Part shown: positions 26,989 to 35,071 of the stretch, in pieces
Position numbering within the stretch: the stretch's first letter is position 1
Layout: each line of letters starts with the position of its first letter
Source of the DNA: Blastococcus sp. PRF04-17
Lineage (GTDB): Bacteria; Actinomycetota; Actinomycetes; Mycobacteriales; Geodermatophilaceae
Direction: 5' to 3'
Length of the DNA stretch: 64,000 bases
Assembly (NCBI RefSeq): GCF_023016265.1
Contig: NZ_CP095412.1
Coordinates: 1,488,001-1,552,000, forward strand
Notes under the pieces: model-generated
Databases searched by the model: none
Told to the model about the DNA's origin: nothing
What the model saw: only the letters and a program-made list of their open reading frames with translations
Translations under genes and position numbers: made by a program

Positions 26989-28182
26989 TCAGACGTGAAC
27001 GACAGCAGTGACGGCTGCCGTGAGCTCAGAGGCGAGGGTTGGCTCGCGGTGCAGATGCGGGATGCGCACGAGGTCGTGGATGATTCCCTTGCTGATGTGG
27101 ACGAGGGTCAGCGCGGTCGCCTCGTCGAGATCGTCACGCGTCGCCGAGATCCAGCGTTGCCACTCCAGCGTGTTCTCTTCTCGAATTCGGTCGAACCGAT
27201 CGCGGTCGTCCTCAGAGAGATAGTGGTTCTCCGTCAAGGAAACGGCCAACAGGTCGATGGACCGTACGGCGAGCCTGACGTAGCCCGTGACCAAGGCGTC
27301 GAACACGTCAGCGTCGCGCGCAGGTCGAGTCAGGGCTCGAGCGACCTCGAGCGCCTGCCACTCGTAGAAACGGTTCGTCGCCGCGACGAGTATGCCGGCC
27401 TTGGTGTCGAAGTAGCGATAGATCGCCGGGCCCACCACTCCGACCTCGGCCCCGATGTCGTCGATACTGACCCCTGCATATCCATTGCGCCGGAAGGCGC
27501 GGGCAGCAGCGGCAAGGAGCTGTTCACGCCGCGAGGCAGGGGTCCGCAGGTGCGGGACCGCTAGTGCCCCCGACTCCGAGTGGGCGGTGCCCGTCACACG
27601 GATGACTCGCTCGCACGCCTCCACGAGCAGCTTTTTGAGCCTGGCACGAGAAAGGCCACTGTCGTAGAAGGCGGGGCTGGTCAGGATGCTGACCACCGCC
27701 CAACTTCGCACCTCCGTGGCGAAGTCGTCGAGGTCGGGAGCCGCTGGTGCCACCACCTGGCGCCCCACCTGTTCGGCAATCCAACGAGTCCGCGTGCGGA
27801 CCAGCGAGAAGTCGTCTCGGTCGAGGTGTCGAGCCTCCCGCTGCCACAGAACCGACAGGCGTCGGCTCTCCAGGCCCACCTCTGCGAGCGTCGAGAGACG
27901 TTCCTCAACGCTTCCAGCGTCGTCGGCCGCCGCAAGTTGCTCCAAGGCCGTCACCAAGCGCTGCTGATCCTCGAGGATCACATGGGACAGGAGCGCCTGC
28001 TTATTTGCGTAGTGACGATAGAGCGCCCGCGCCGTGATGCCGCTTGCTTCGGCGATCTGGTCCATTCTCACCGAGTGATAGCCGTGGGCAGTGAACAACT
28101 CACGCGCGTTCAGGGCGATCTGCCGCCCGCGATCCCGCGGGCGCCGTGCTGTGTCCTTCACGGGTAGCGCCGCACCGCCCAT
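26989..28182 (-). CDS. Double-headed TetR family regulator
   Basis: A 397-residue protein made of two complete TetR units in tandem. The first helix-turn-helix is at about residues 15-65 (GRQIALNARELFTAHGYHSVRMDQIAEASGITARALYRHYANKQ). The second begins at about residue 218 (SRREQLLAAAARAFRRNGYAGVSIDDIGAEVGVVGPAIYRYFDTKAG). Each is followed by its own helical ligand-binding domain. Usual TetR proteins are 180-230 residues and dimerise; this one may be an internal dimer. The ATG at 28182 follows AAAGGAGTCACGCG; an earlier start exists without a ribosome site. Probably regulates the flanking beta-oxidation genes. Confidence 0.9.
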   Translation of the reverse strand: MGGAALPVKDTARRPRDRGRQIALNARELFTAHGYHSVRMDQIAEASGITARALYRHYANKQALLSHVILEDQQRLVTALEQLAAADDAGSVEERLSTLAEVGLESRRLSVLWQREARHLDRDDFSLVRTRTRWIAEQVGRQVVAPAAPDLDDFATEVRSWAVVSILTSPAFYDSGLSRARLKKLLVEACERVIRVTGTAHSESGALAVPHLRTPASRREQLLAAAARAFRRNGYAGVSIDDIGAEVGVVGPAIYRYFDTKAGILVAATNRFYEWQALEVARALTRPARDADVFDALVTGYVRLAVRSIDLLAVSLTENHYLSEDDRDRFDRIREENTLEWQRWISATRDDLDEATALTLVHISKGIIHDLVRIPHLHREPTLASELTAAVTAVVHV

Positions 28183-28398
28183 CGCGTGACTCCTTTCCGG
28201 CACTCCCCGGTCCTCCCGGTCGGTCAGGCGGCCGCACGTCGTGTTGCAGGCCGACCGAGCAGAACAAGCACTACGTATCGGGGCAACGGAAGCTCGTGAT
28301 GCCTCGGTGAGATCGCTGCGCCGTGCAGCCTACGGGGGAGGAATCAGTCGAGGGAGCCGCAACGCGCTTGTCGCGGCCCCCTCGATGGTCCTACCCGT

Positions 28399-29262
28399 TC
28401 AGGCGGCAGGGGCGCCCTTGCATCCGACCTTGGCCGTGGCGATCGCAGCCGAGGACTTGCCGACGTGGAACTCCTCCAGCGTTGTGGTGTTGCAGGCCAT
28501 GAAGAGCGTGTCGAGGTCATCGCCACCGAAGGCGCAGGCGACGGACCAGGCGCCGGGGTTGCGCACCTTGTCGGTGATCTCGCCGCCCTCGACGACCCGG
28601 TAGAAGCCGCTGTCCTCCTCGAGGGTCAGGGCGTTGCCGAACCACACACCGCCGTCGGCGTCGAGCGCGATGCCGTCTGGGTGGAAGGCGTCGTCGAGCT
28701 GCGCCCAAGCGCGCTGGCTGCTCAGCGAACCGTCGGCGGCGATGTCGAAGGCGGTGATCCGGTGGTTCCAGGTCTCTGCGACGAGAAGGACCGAGCCGTT
28801 CTGGATCGCCATACCGTTGGGGAAGAGCAACTCGCCACCGACTTGCTGCACCTCGCCGCTCGGGTGGACGTGGACCAGTCGGGTCGTCTTGGGATCCTCC
28901 TCACCGAGGGCGAATCCGAAGTTGCCGACGTAGGCGTGGCCGGACTTGGTGACGAGCATGTCGTTTCCGATGCCGCCGGCGAACTGGCTGAAATCGGCGT
29001 GGACGCTCCGCGTGCCGTCAGGCGCGACCTTCAGGACGCATTTGTCAGCCTGCGAAACCACGAGCACCGAACCGTCAGAGAGGAAGCCCAGTCCGGAGGG
29101 GGCCCCCTCGACCTCGACGACGGTCTGATGGGAGCCGTCGGCAGCGAAGCGCTTGACCGTCTTGGTGAAGAAGTCACTGGCCCACAGGCTTCCGTCCTGC
29201 CAGCGGGGGCCCTCCAGGAACTGGTGGCCGGTGGAGAAGATGTTCAACTGGTGCTCGTTCAT
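28399..29262 (-). CDS. SMP-30/gluconolactonase/LRE family protein
   Basis: A 287-residue beta-propeller lactonase-like protein, clearly paralogous to the one at 22.0 kb: same start GHQFLEGPRWQDGSLWASDFF, same GGIGNDMLVTKSGHAYVGNFGF, LLFPNGMAIQNGSVLLVAETWNHRI, FHPDGIALDADGGVWFGNA and C-terminal FMACNTTTLEEF. Metal ligands Glu, Asn and Asp are present. It lies at the end of the minus-strand cluster after the acyl-CoA ligase (100-bp gap). It probably opens a lactone from one of the two BVMO reactions. Confidence 0.88.
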   Translation of the reverse strand: MNEHQLNIFSTGHQFLEGPRWQDGSLWASDFFTKTVKRFAADGSHQTVVEVEGAPSGLGFLSDGSVLVVSQADKCVLKVAPDGTRSVHADFSQFAGGIGNDMLVTKSGHAYVGNFGFALGEEDPKTTRLVHVHPSGEVQQVGGELLFPNGMAIQNGSVLLVAETWNHRITAFDIAADGSLSSQRAWAQLDDAFHPDGIALDADGGVWFGNALTLEEDSGFYRVVEGGEITDKVRNPGAWSVACAFGGDDLDTLFMACNTTTLEEFHVGKSSAAIATAKVGCKGAPAA

Positions 29263-29364
29263 GACTTTCCGTTCCGCGACAGACTGTGGCCGCCGCTTCG
29301 GTAGTTGGGTGAGTCATCGAGAGGTGCACAAGGTCGATGGGCTGTCGCTCGCGTAATCTGCTGC

Positions 29365-30993
29365 TCAAGAAGGCGCCCTTACCTCGACCCGGTCGTTGGC
29401 CAGGTCACGCAACTTGAACTTCTGGATCTTTCCGCTGGCTGTACGCGGCATCTGGTCCAGCACGATCAGACTCTCGGGAAGTTTCTGCTTGGCGATCTTG
29501 CGTTCCAGCAGCCACTCGATGAGTTCCGCGAGTACCACTGCCACGTCCGGCTCGGGGACCACGACGGCACAGACACGCTCCCCCAGTACCGGATCGAGCG
29601 TGCCCACGACAGCGACTTCGGCGACCTTGGGGTGAGCGAAGAGGTGGTCCTCGACCTCCTTGGCGCTCAGATTCTCGCCGCCTCGAATGATGATGTCCTT
29701 CTTGCGCCCGGTGATCTCGAAATGTCCGTCAGCGTCGATACGCCCGAGGTCGCCGGTGCGGAACCACCCGTCGTCGGTGAACGCAGACTTGTTCAACTCG
29801 GCATCGAGGTAGCCGACGAACATCTCGGGGCCTCGTACGAGCAGCTCGCCGTCCTCGCCGCTATCGAGGTCGTTCTCATGGTCATCGACGATCCTGATGC
29901 GGGCCAAGCCGATGGCACGGCCGTCGGTGTTGGCGCGCTTCTGCAGAGGGTCCGCGGCGCTACCGCTCGTGGCGGTTGGGTACTCGGTCGACCCGTACAC
30001 CCGCGCGACCATGCAGTCCAACGCGGTCGTGGCGTTGAAAATCAGGTCCGGCGGGACGTCCGCACCTCCACACAGGAAATTCCTCAGCGATGAGACGTCG
30101 TAGTCGCGGAGCAAGGGGTGATGAACCAGCCCGTACAGGAAGGGCGTGGCCGCGACCATGAAGGCGCACCGATGCTCCTGGATCAGCTCCAAGCCGGCCG
30201 TGGGCTCCCATATGTCCAGCAGGACGACGCCGCTTCGCAGCATCGGCGGCATCTGGATGCCGTACAAGATGCCGGTGATGTGTCCTACCGGGGACGGCAT
30301 GAACACCACGTCGTCCTGGGTCAGGCCGAGCAGTCCGATGATGCTTCGGTTCTCGTAGTCGAGAGTGTTGTGCGTGTGCAGCGCCCCCTTCGGGGCCGAG
30401 GTCGTGCCGGAGGTGTACAGCAGGAGCACCAGGTCGTTGGCGTCGCGTGTGACCGGCTCGGGCTTCCTGCCGTGGAAGCCGTCGAGGAAAGCCTCGAAGG
30501 AGACCTCGTGATCTCGCTGTGCCGAGCCGAGAACGACGACCGTCTCCAAGTCCGACAAGCCCGTCGAGATCTCCGCGAACATCTCCGGGAAGTCGAAGTT
30601 GCGGAAGACCCCGGGGATGAACGCGATCTTGGACTTCGCCTGCTCCAATATGAATCGGGTCTCCGAGTGGCGGTAGATCGGCATGATCGGATTGCTGATC
30701 GCGCCGATCCGGATCGCGGCAAGATGGACCGCGCACGCCTCGGCCCAGTTCGGCAACTGCCACGAAACGACATCGCCATGTCCGATACCGCGGCGCTGGA
30801 GCGCAGCGCCCAGGGCGTCGACGATGGCGTCGAACTCCGCGTAGGTCCAGGTACGGCCCCGGTCGACGACAGCGGGGCGGTCGGGGACCGCCTGAGCGGC
30901 GTCCGACAGATAGGCGTCGATCAGGTTGTTCTGCCAGGCCCCCGACGCGGTGGACTCGGTGACGAAGCTCGCGTTCAGAAGAGCGGTGCCCAT
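29365..30993 (-). CDS. AMP-forming acyl-CoA ligase (cyclohexanecarboxylate-CoA ligase-like)
   Basis: A 542-residue adenylate-forming enzyme that couples an acid to CoA with ATP. P-loop LLLYTSGTTSAPKGALHTH (about residue 195), the A5 motif YGSTEYPTATSG, GWFRTGDLGRID, hinge GRKKDIIIRGGENLSAKEVE, and the catalytic lysine in PRTASGKIQKFKLR. The N-terminal part resembles alicyclic-acid ligases (AliA type); I infer that from general similarity only. It is last in the run enoyl-CoA hydratase, two dehydrogenases, ligase, separated from the second dehydrogenase by only 3 bp. Confidence 0.9.
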   Translation of the reverse strand: MGTALLNASFVTESTASGAWQNNLIDAYLSDAAQAVPDRPAVVDRGRTWTYAEFDAIVDALGAALQRRGIGHGDVVSWQLPNWAEACAVHLAAIRIGAISNPIMPIYRHSETRFILEQAKSKIAFIPGVFRNFDFPEMFAEISTGLSDLETVVVLGSAQRDHEVSFEAFLDGFHGRKPEPVTRDANDLVLLLYTSGTTSAPKGALHTHNTLDYENRSIIGLLGLTQDDVVFMPSPVGHITGILYGIQMPPMLRSGVVLLDIWEPTAGLELIQEHRCAFMVAATPFLYGLVHHPLLRDYDVSSLRNFLCGGADVPPDLIFNATTALDCMVARVYGSTEYPTATSGSAADPLQKRANTDGRAIGLARIRIVDDHENDLDSGEDGELLVRGPEMFVGYLDAELNKSAFTDDGWFRTGDLGRIDADGHFEITGRKKDIIIRGGENLSAKEVEDHLFAHPKVAEVAVVGTLDPVLGERVCAVVVPEPDVAVVLAELIEWLLERKIAKQKLPESLIVLDQMPRTASGKIQKFKLRDLANDRVEVRAPS

Positions 30994-30996
30994 TGT

Positions 30997-32115
30997 TCAG
31001 ACCCTTTCGACCGTCCGTGCCGTCGATTCGTCCAGCACCAGCGCTCCGACCTGTTCCTCGAGTTCCTCGCTGTCGCCGTACCACGCCCGCAAAGCCAGCG
31101 CTCGCTTGTAGTACCAGTGGACGTCGGCCTCCGCGGTGAAGCCGATGCCCCCGTGCACCTGGATCGCGCCCTCGCACACCGTGACAGCGACCCTTGCGGC
31201 GTGAGCCTTCAACGCCGCGGCGCTGAGGTCCGCCTCGAAGTCGGGGAGTTGGTCCAACTCGCCGGCAACTGCCTCACAGAAGTTGTGCAGGGCGACCGCA
31301 TCGGTGTGCATGTCCGCCAGCATGTGTTTGATCGCTTGGAAGGAGCCGATGACCCTTCCAAACTGCTCACGCTGTTGGGCGTACTCGACGGCCAGCTCGA
31401 CGCAGCGGGTGGCGATCCCACTCAGCTCACAAGCGATGAGTACCCGGCTCCACCGCCGGACTCGCGCCAGAACCTCCGGCGCTGTCGCCGCGTCGCCCAC
31501 CGAAATCCCCTCGACCCCATCGAGGGTGAACCGGCCGAAGTTCACAGCAGGGTCGGCGCTGCCGACAGCCTCGATCCGCACCCCCGGCGCCGTCGGCTCG
31601 ATCAGGTAGAGCTCAGGGCGGCCGTCCCGCTCAGCGACAACAAGAATGGCCATCGCCTCACCACCGAAGCGAACCGCCTCGAACTTCCCGTGCAGCCTGC
31701 CGTCCACGCTCGTGACCGAGCCGAGTCGTCCCGACCAATGGTCGGTCACGGCCGGATCGAGGCACGCCAGCACCGACCCGTTCTCTACCGCGTCCGACAG
31801 GAGCTTGCGGCCCTCTTCGGAGACGTGGTCGTACACGGCGCCGGGCAAGAGCGAGTTCTCCAGCATCGGACCGGCGAGAAGGTGACGACCGTACTGGATG
31901 AAGATAGGGGCCAACGCCGACAGCGGAAGCCCAAGCCCACCATGCTCCTCCCCCACGGCCACGGCGAACGTGCCGAGTTCAGCCAGAGCGGGAACCAGGC
32001 TCGAACGGTCGTCGGCCGACGAAAGGACACGCCGGCGAGTCTCGGCGTCGTAGGCGGACCGCAGAAAGTCATCGACGGCTGCCGCAAGCGAAGCGATGAG
32101 GTCGTTGTCAGCCAC
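30997..32115 (-). CDS. Acyl-CoA dehydrogenase family protein (FadE, second subunit)
   Basis: A 372-residue dehydrogenase-fold protein. Segments: GTFAVAVGEEHGGLGLPLSALAP, YAQQREQFGRVIGSFQAIKHMLADMH, and CEGAIQVHGGIGFTAEADVHWYYKRAL. The GTG at 32115 overlaps the end of the preceding dehydrogenase by 8 nt; the longer open frame upstream is just that gene in another phase. As at 14.6-16.9 kb, a longer and a shorter dehydrogenase are translationally coupled, consistent with the alpha2-beta2 arrangement of steroid-type FadE pairs. Confidence 0.87.
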   Translation of the reverse strand: MADNDLIASLAAAVDDFLRSAYDAETRRRVLSSADDRSSLVPALAELGTFAVAVGEEHGGLGLPLSALAPIFIQYGRHLLAGPMLENSLLPGAVYDHVSEEGRKLLSDAVENGSVLACLDPAVTDHWSGRLGSVTSVDGRLHGKFEAVRFGGEAMAILVVAERDGRPELYLIEPTAPGVRIEAVGSADPAVNFGRFTLDGVEGISVGDAATAPEVLARVRRWSRVLIACELSGIATRCVELAVEYAQQREQFGRVIGSFQAIKHMLADMHTDAVALHNFCEAVAGELDQLPDFEADLSAAALKAHAARVAVTVCEGAIQVHGGIGFTAEADVHWYYKRALALRAWYGDSEELEEQVGALVLDESTARTVERV

Positions 32116-33280
32116 GGGGAAGTCCCAGAAGTCGCTCGGAGATGATGTTGCGCTGGACCTGCGAAGTGCCCCCGTAGATCGAGGCTGACCGTGAGTAGAG
32201 GTGGTCATGCACCCAACGGTCGGCCTCAAGCCCGAGGGGCGTCGATCCGGACAGCGCCCGCGACGGCCCCAGCAGCTCGGCGATCGAGCCGAACACGGTT
32301 TGCTCGATGCCGTTCAGGAGCAGCTTGTCCACCGAGTCCTCGGGAGTCGGAACCTCGCCGGCGTCCAAACGCCTGACGGTCTGGCGGGTCTGAGCTCCCA
32401 AGACTCGCAACGCGATCTGCGCCCGTCCGAGCGCCACGCGAACACGCCGTCCGAGCGCGGTCTCCGGCCCCGGCAGGTCACCGGCACGCAGGGCAGCCAC
32501 GGCGTCCTCGAACGCGACCTCGTAGTCGACGCGTCGGCGCACGGTGTAGGCGGCACGCTCGATGCCCAGCGTGTGGGTGGCGACCGACCAGCCCTGGTTC
32601 AACTCGCCCACCAGGTTCCGGCGCGGCACCCTCACCTCGTCGAAGAACACCTCGCAGAACTCACGGTCGCCGGTCATCTGCTCTAGAGGGCGCGGAGTGA
32701 TCCCCGGTGAACTCATGTCCACCAGGACGTAGCTGATGCCGGCGTTCTTGTGGACGTCCGGATCGGTGCGGACCAGCAACGCGCACCACTGTGACTTGTG
32801 CGCCCAGCTCGTCCACACCTTCTGTCCCGAGATCACGAAGTCGTCGCCGTCGACCACCGCCCGAGTCCGCAGGGAGGCGAGGTCGGAGCCTGCGTTCGGT
32901 TCGGAGAACCCCTGACACCAGATGTGCTCGCCGGACAGCAGCTTCGGCAACAACTCCTCTCGCTGCCACGGCTGACCATGACGGTCGATGGACGGGCCGA
33001 CCACATCGAGCCCGATCAGGCCAATCGGCATCGGCGCCCGGGCACGTGCCAACTCCTCCGCGAACACGAGTTGATGCATCGACGTCAGACCCTGCCCACC
33101 GGCCTCCCGACTCCAACTGACGCCGATCCAGCCAGCGTCGAACAGCGTGTGCTGCCACTCGCGCAGCACAGCGAACCGCTCATCCAGGTCCAACGGCACA
33201 TGCGGAACCTCGGCCGCAGCCAGCCATTGCTGCGCCTGGGCGCGATAGGCCGCCAGGTCCACCATCGACACGACCTTCAC
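32108..33280 (-). CDS. Acyl-CoA dehydrogenase (FadE, first subunit)
   Basis: A 390-residue FAD enzyme: WIGVSWSREAGGQGLTSMHQLVFAEEL, WCQGFSEPNAGSDLASLRTRAV, WTSWAHKSQWCALLVRTD, and C-terminal SRSASIYGGTSQVQRNIISERLLGLP. The GTG at 33280 overlaps the hydratase stop as GTGA; an internal ATG 15 nt later is the alternative start. With the 31.0-32.1 kb subunit it probably forms one heteromeric dehydrogenase acting on the product of the ligase. Confidence 0.9.
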   Translation of the reverse strand: MKVVSMVDLAAYRAQAQQWLAAAEVPHVPLDLDERFAVLREWQHTLFDAGWIGVSWSREAGGQGLTSMHQLVFAEELARARAPMPIGLIGLDVVGPSIDRHGQPWQREELLPKLLSGEHIWCQGFSEPNAGSDLASLRTRAVVDGDDFVISGQKVWTSWAHKSQWCALLVRTDPDVHKNAGISYVLVDMSSPGITPRPLEQMTGDREFCEVFFDEVRVPRRNLVGELNQGWSVATHTLGIERAAYTVRRRVDYEVAFEDAVAALRAGDLPGPETALGRRVRVALGRAQIALRVLGAQTRQTVRRLDAGEVPTPEDSVDKLLLNGIEQTVFGSIAELLGPSRALSGSTPLGLEADRWVHDHLYSRSASIYGGTSQVQRNIISERLLGLPRG

Positions 33281-34050
33281 CGCCCCGTGTAGACAGGCGT
33301 GCGGCGCTCCAGAAGGGCGTTGAGCGCCTCCTTGGAGTCCTCGTAGCCCGACAGCTCACCGGTCAAGGACTGCTCGAACTCGTAGCCGCTCTTCAAGTCC
33401 ATGTACTCGATAGCGTTCAGGCTCTGCTTGGCGAACCGCAACGCCGCCGGGCTGTGCCGCGCCAACGACTCGGCCAAGGACTGCGCCGCCTCATACAGCT
33501 TCTCGTCGGGTACGACATCCACGATCCCGCCATAGGGCAGGAGCTTGGCCGCCGGAATCAGATCCCCACTCAGGTGCATCAGCCGGACCATGCCCTGAGG
33601 CACCATCCGCGACAGGTGCTTCGCACCACCCATCACACCGACGTTCACCTCGGGCAGCGCGAAGCGGGCGCTCTCAGCGGCGACCACCAGATCACAGGAG
33701 GCGGCGATGGCCAGCCCGGTGCCGACCGCGGCACCCTGCACTGCGGCAATGACCGGCTTTGTGCTGTCGTAGATGGAGAAGAAGGCCTCACGCACCTCTT
33801 TCATCCGGCCCGGCGAGTTCTCCGGGTCCAGCGTCTTGAACTCGTCCAGGTCGTTGCCGCCACAGAAGTGCTTGCCCCGACCGGCGAGAATCACGACCCG
33901 CGCCTCCGGCACGTGCACGTCGACGTTGTCGAAGAACTCTTTGATCTCGACGTACATCGCCTGGTTCACCGCGTTCGCCGGGGGGCGGTTCAACCACACC
34001 GTCGCGGTCGTGCCGTTCTCCTGCCATTCGATGAACTCGAACTGCGCCAC
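33277..34050 (-). CDS. Enoyl-CoA hydratase/isomerase family protein
   Basis: A 257-residue crotonase-fold protein (VAQFEFIEWQENGTTATVWLNRPPANAV; oxyanion segment VVILAGRGKHFCGGNDLDEF; IAAVQGAAVGTGLAIAASCDLVVAAESARFALPEVNVGVMGG). The second catalytic region PEVNVGVMGGAKHLSRM lacks the usual second Glu, so the reaction is uncertain. The GTG at 34050 follows TCAGGAC and begins the family domain directly; the 40-residue upstream extension is non-homologous. First gene of the minus-strand operon hydratase, dehydrogenase pair, ligase, lactonase. Confidence 0.86.
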   Translation of the reverse strand: MAQFEFIEWQENGTTATVWLNRPPANAVNQAMYVEIKEFFDNVDVHVPEARVVILAGRGKHFCGGNDLDEFKTLDPENSPGRMKEVREAFFSIYDSTKPVIAAVQGAAVGTGLAIAASCDLVVAAESARFALPEVNVGVMGGAKHLSRMVPQGMVRLMHLSGDLIPAAKLLPYGGIVDVVPDEKLYEAAQSLAESLARHSPAALRFAKQSLNAIEYMDLKSGYEFEQSLTGELSGYEDSKEALNALLERRTPVYTGR

Positions 34051-34712
34051 GTCCTGACCGTCCTGTCTGTGTAGTGCCTGGGCATGTCGGAGAGGGGCGT
34101 CGGACGTCCATTGAGACTCATCCACACATGAACGAGGGTCCCCGCGATTCGCCTGTAGCGTAGGACACATTCGGGGCGTATGTCAATGACCACTAACAGG
34201 CCGCAGCATGCTCGCGGCCCCACCCGAGCCCGAGCGTGCTCGGATCGTGGCGCGTCACCAACCAGCCGAGGCCGGTGCAGGTCGGTGGCGACCGGTACGA
34301 CGACTGCCGGCAGCCGGACGACGACACCACCCTGGTCATCGGTGACGTCGTGGGAACGGCACCGCCACAGAAGCAGCAGCCACGGGGCAGCGACCTATGA
34401 GGAACTGGCTCGGGGCGCAGCCCCGCACGCGGGGAGCCAGAGCCGGTCGTCCGCCCTCTCGCCATCCGACCGCCGCCGGCTACGGCCCAACCCCCGCGCC
34501 AGCGGCAAGCGCCTGCTGACGCTCGCCTCGCCGGCCGACTGCCCATCGGAGTCGTAGACGAGCTCCTCGAGCTGCGGTCAGGGGACGGCAGCCGTCCCTC
34601 CTGTTGATGACGATCTGCTGTGCTCGGAGACGACGAGCGACTCCCGAGGCAACCGGAGGGCACGACAGCTCCCGCTCAGAGACCTGACCAGGGAAGACAC
34701 CGTCCGGGCGGG

Positions 34713-34761
34713 CCAGCCTTCCAAGCTGGCCATGCCGGTTCGATCCCGGTCACCCGCTCCA
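34713..34761 (+). repeat. tRNA-Gly(UCC) 3'-half fragment, att-like copy 2
   Basis: Base-for-base identical to 9832-9880 (anticodon arm to acceptor end, anticodon TCC), with no 5' half. The flanks on both sides, about 90 bp before and 70 bp after, are recognisably but imperfectly similar to those of copy 1. It marks the boundary between the catabolic island and the defence island. Confidence 0.8.
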
Positions 34762-34819
34762 AGCCCTGACCGGCTCGTATGTCCGTCTGCGCAGCTCAGC
34801 GCGGCCTTTGCGCCGCTCC

Positions 34820-34896
34820 CGTGCCTTAACGGTGCTGACCCCTGCTGACCCCTGATCACCGGCTTTGGCCGCTGCTTAAGGCACGAATAAGGCACG
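34820..34896. repeat. GTGCCTTA/TAAGGCAC repeat cluster
   Basis: cgtgccttaa at 34820-34829, its exact inverse ttaaggcacg at 34876-34885, and a direct repeat aaggcacg at 34889-34896, exactly 11 bp (one helical turn) from the previous copy. This lies 60-135 bp beyond the tRNA core, where arm-type integrase or excisionase sites normally sit. A remnant attachment-site arm is the best reading. Confidence 0.4.
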
Positions 34897-35071
34897 CCCC
34901 GGCCGTGATCGACCTCGACCTCGTGCAGCCGTAGGCATCGATCAACGGGGCCGCCAGCCCCACGAGCGGCGCCCGGCACGGACCCCCGAGTGTCGTCTCG
35001 TGGCTGACCTGAGCCTCCCATCAGGAGCGGCCGGCGCGCCGTGATCGCGAGGCCTGGCCGTCCCGTGTCGT

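Larger units (their letters stand above)
34051..35071. other. Non-coding stretch around the second tRNA-Gly fragment
   Basis: No reliable gene. It contains the hydratase promoter region, degenerate open frames with no family match, the tRNA-Gly fragment (34713-34761) and GTGCCTTA-type repeats just after it. Its minus-strand frame with GAGDRDRTGMASLEGW is antisense to the tRNA remnant. Confidence 0.55.

Noticed and set aside
30118-32145. A 675-codon plus-strand frame opposite the ligase and dehydrogenase genes
   Set aside because: Shadow frame; the opposite strand has clear enzyme motifs.
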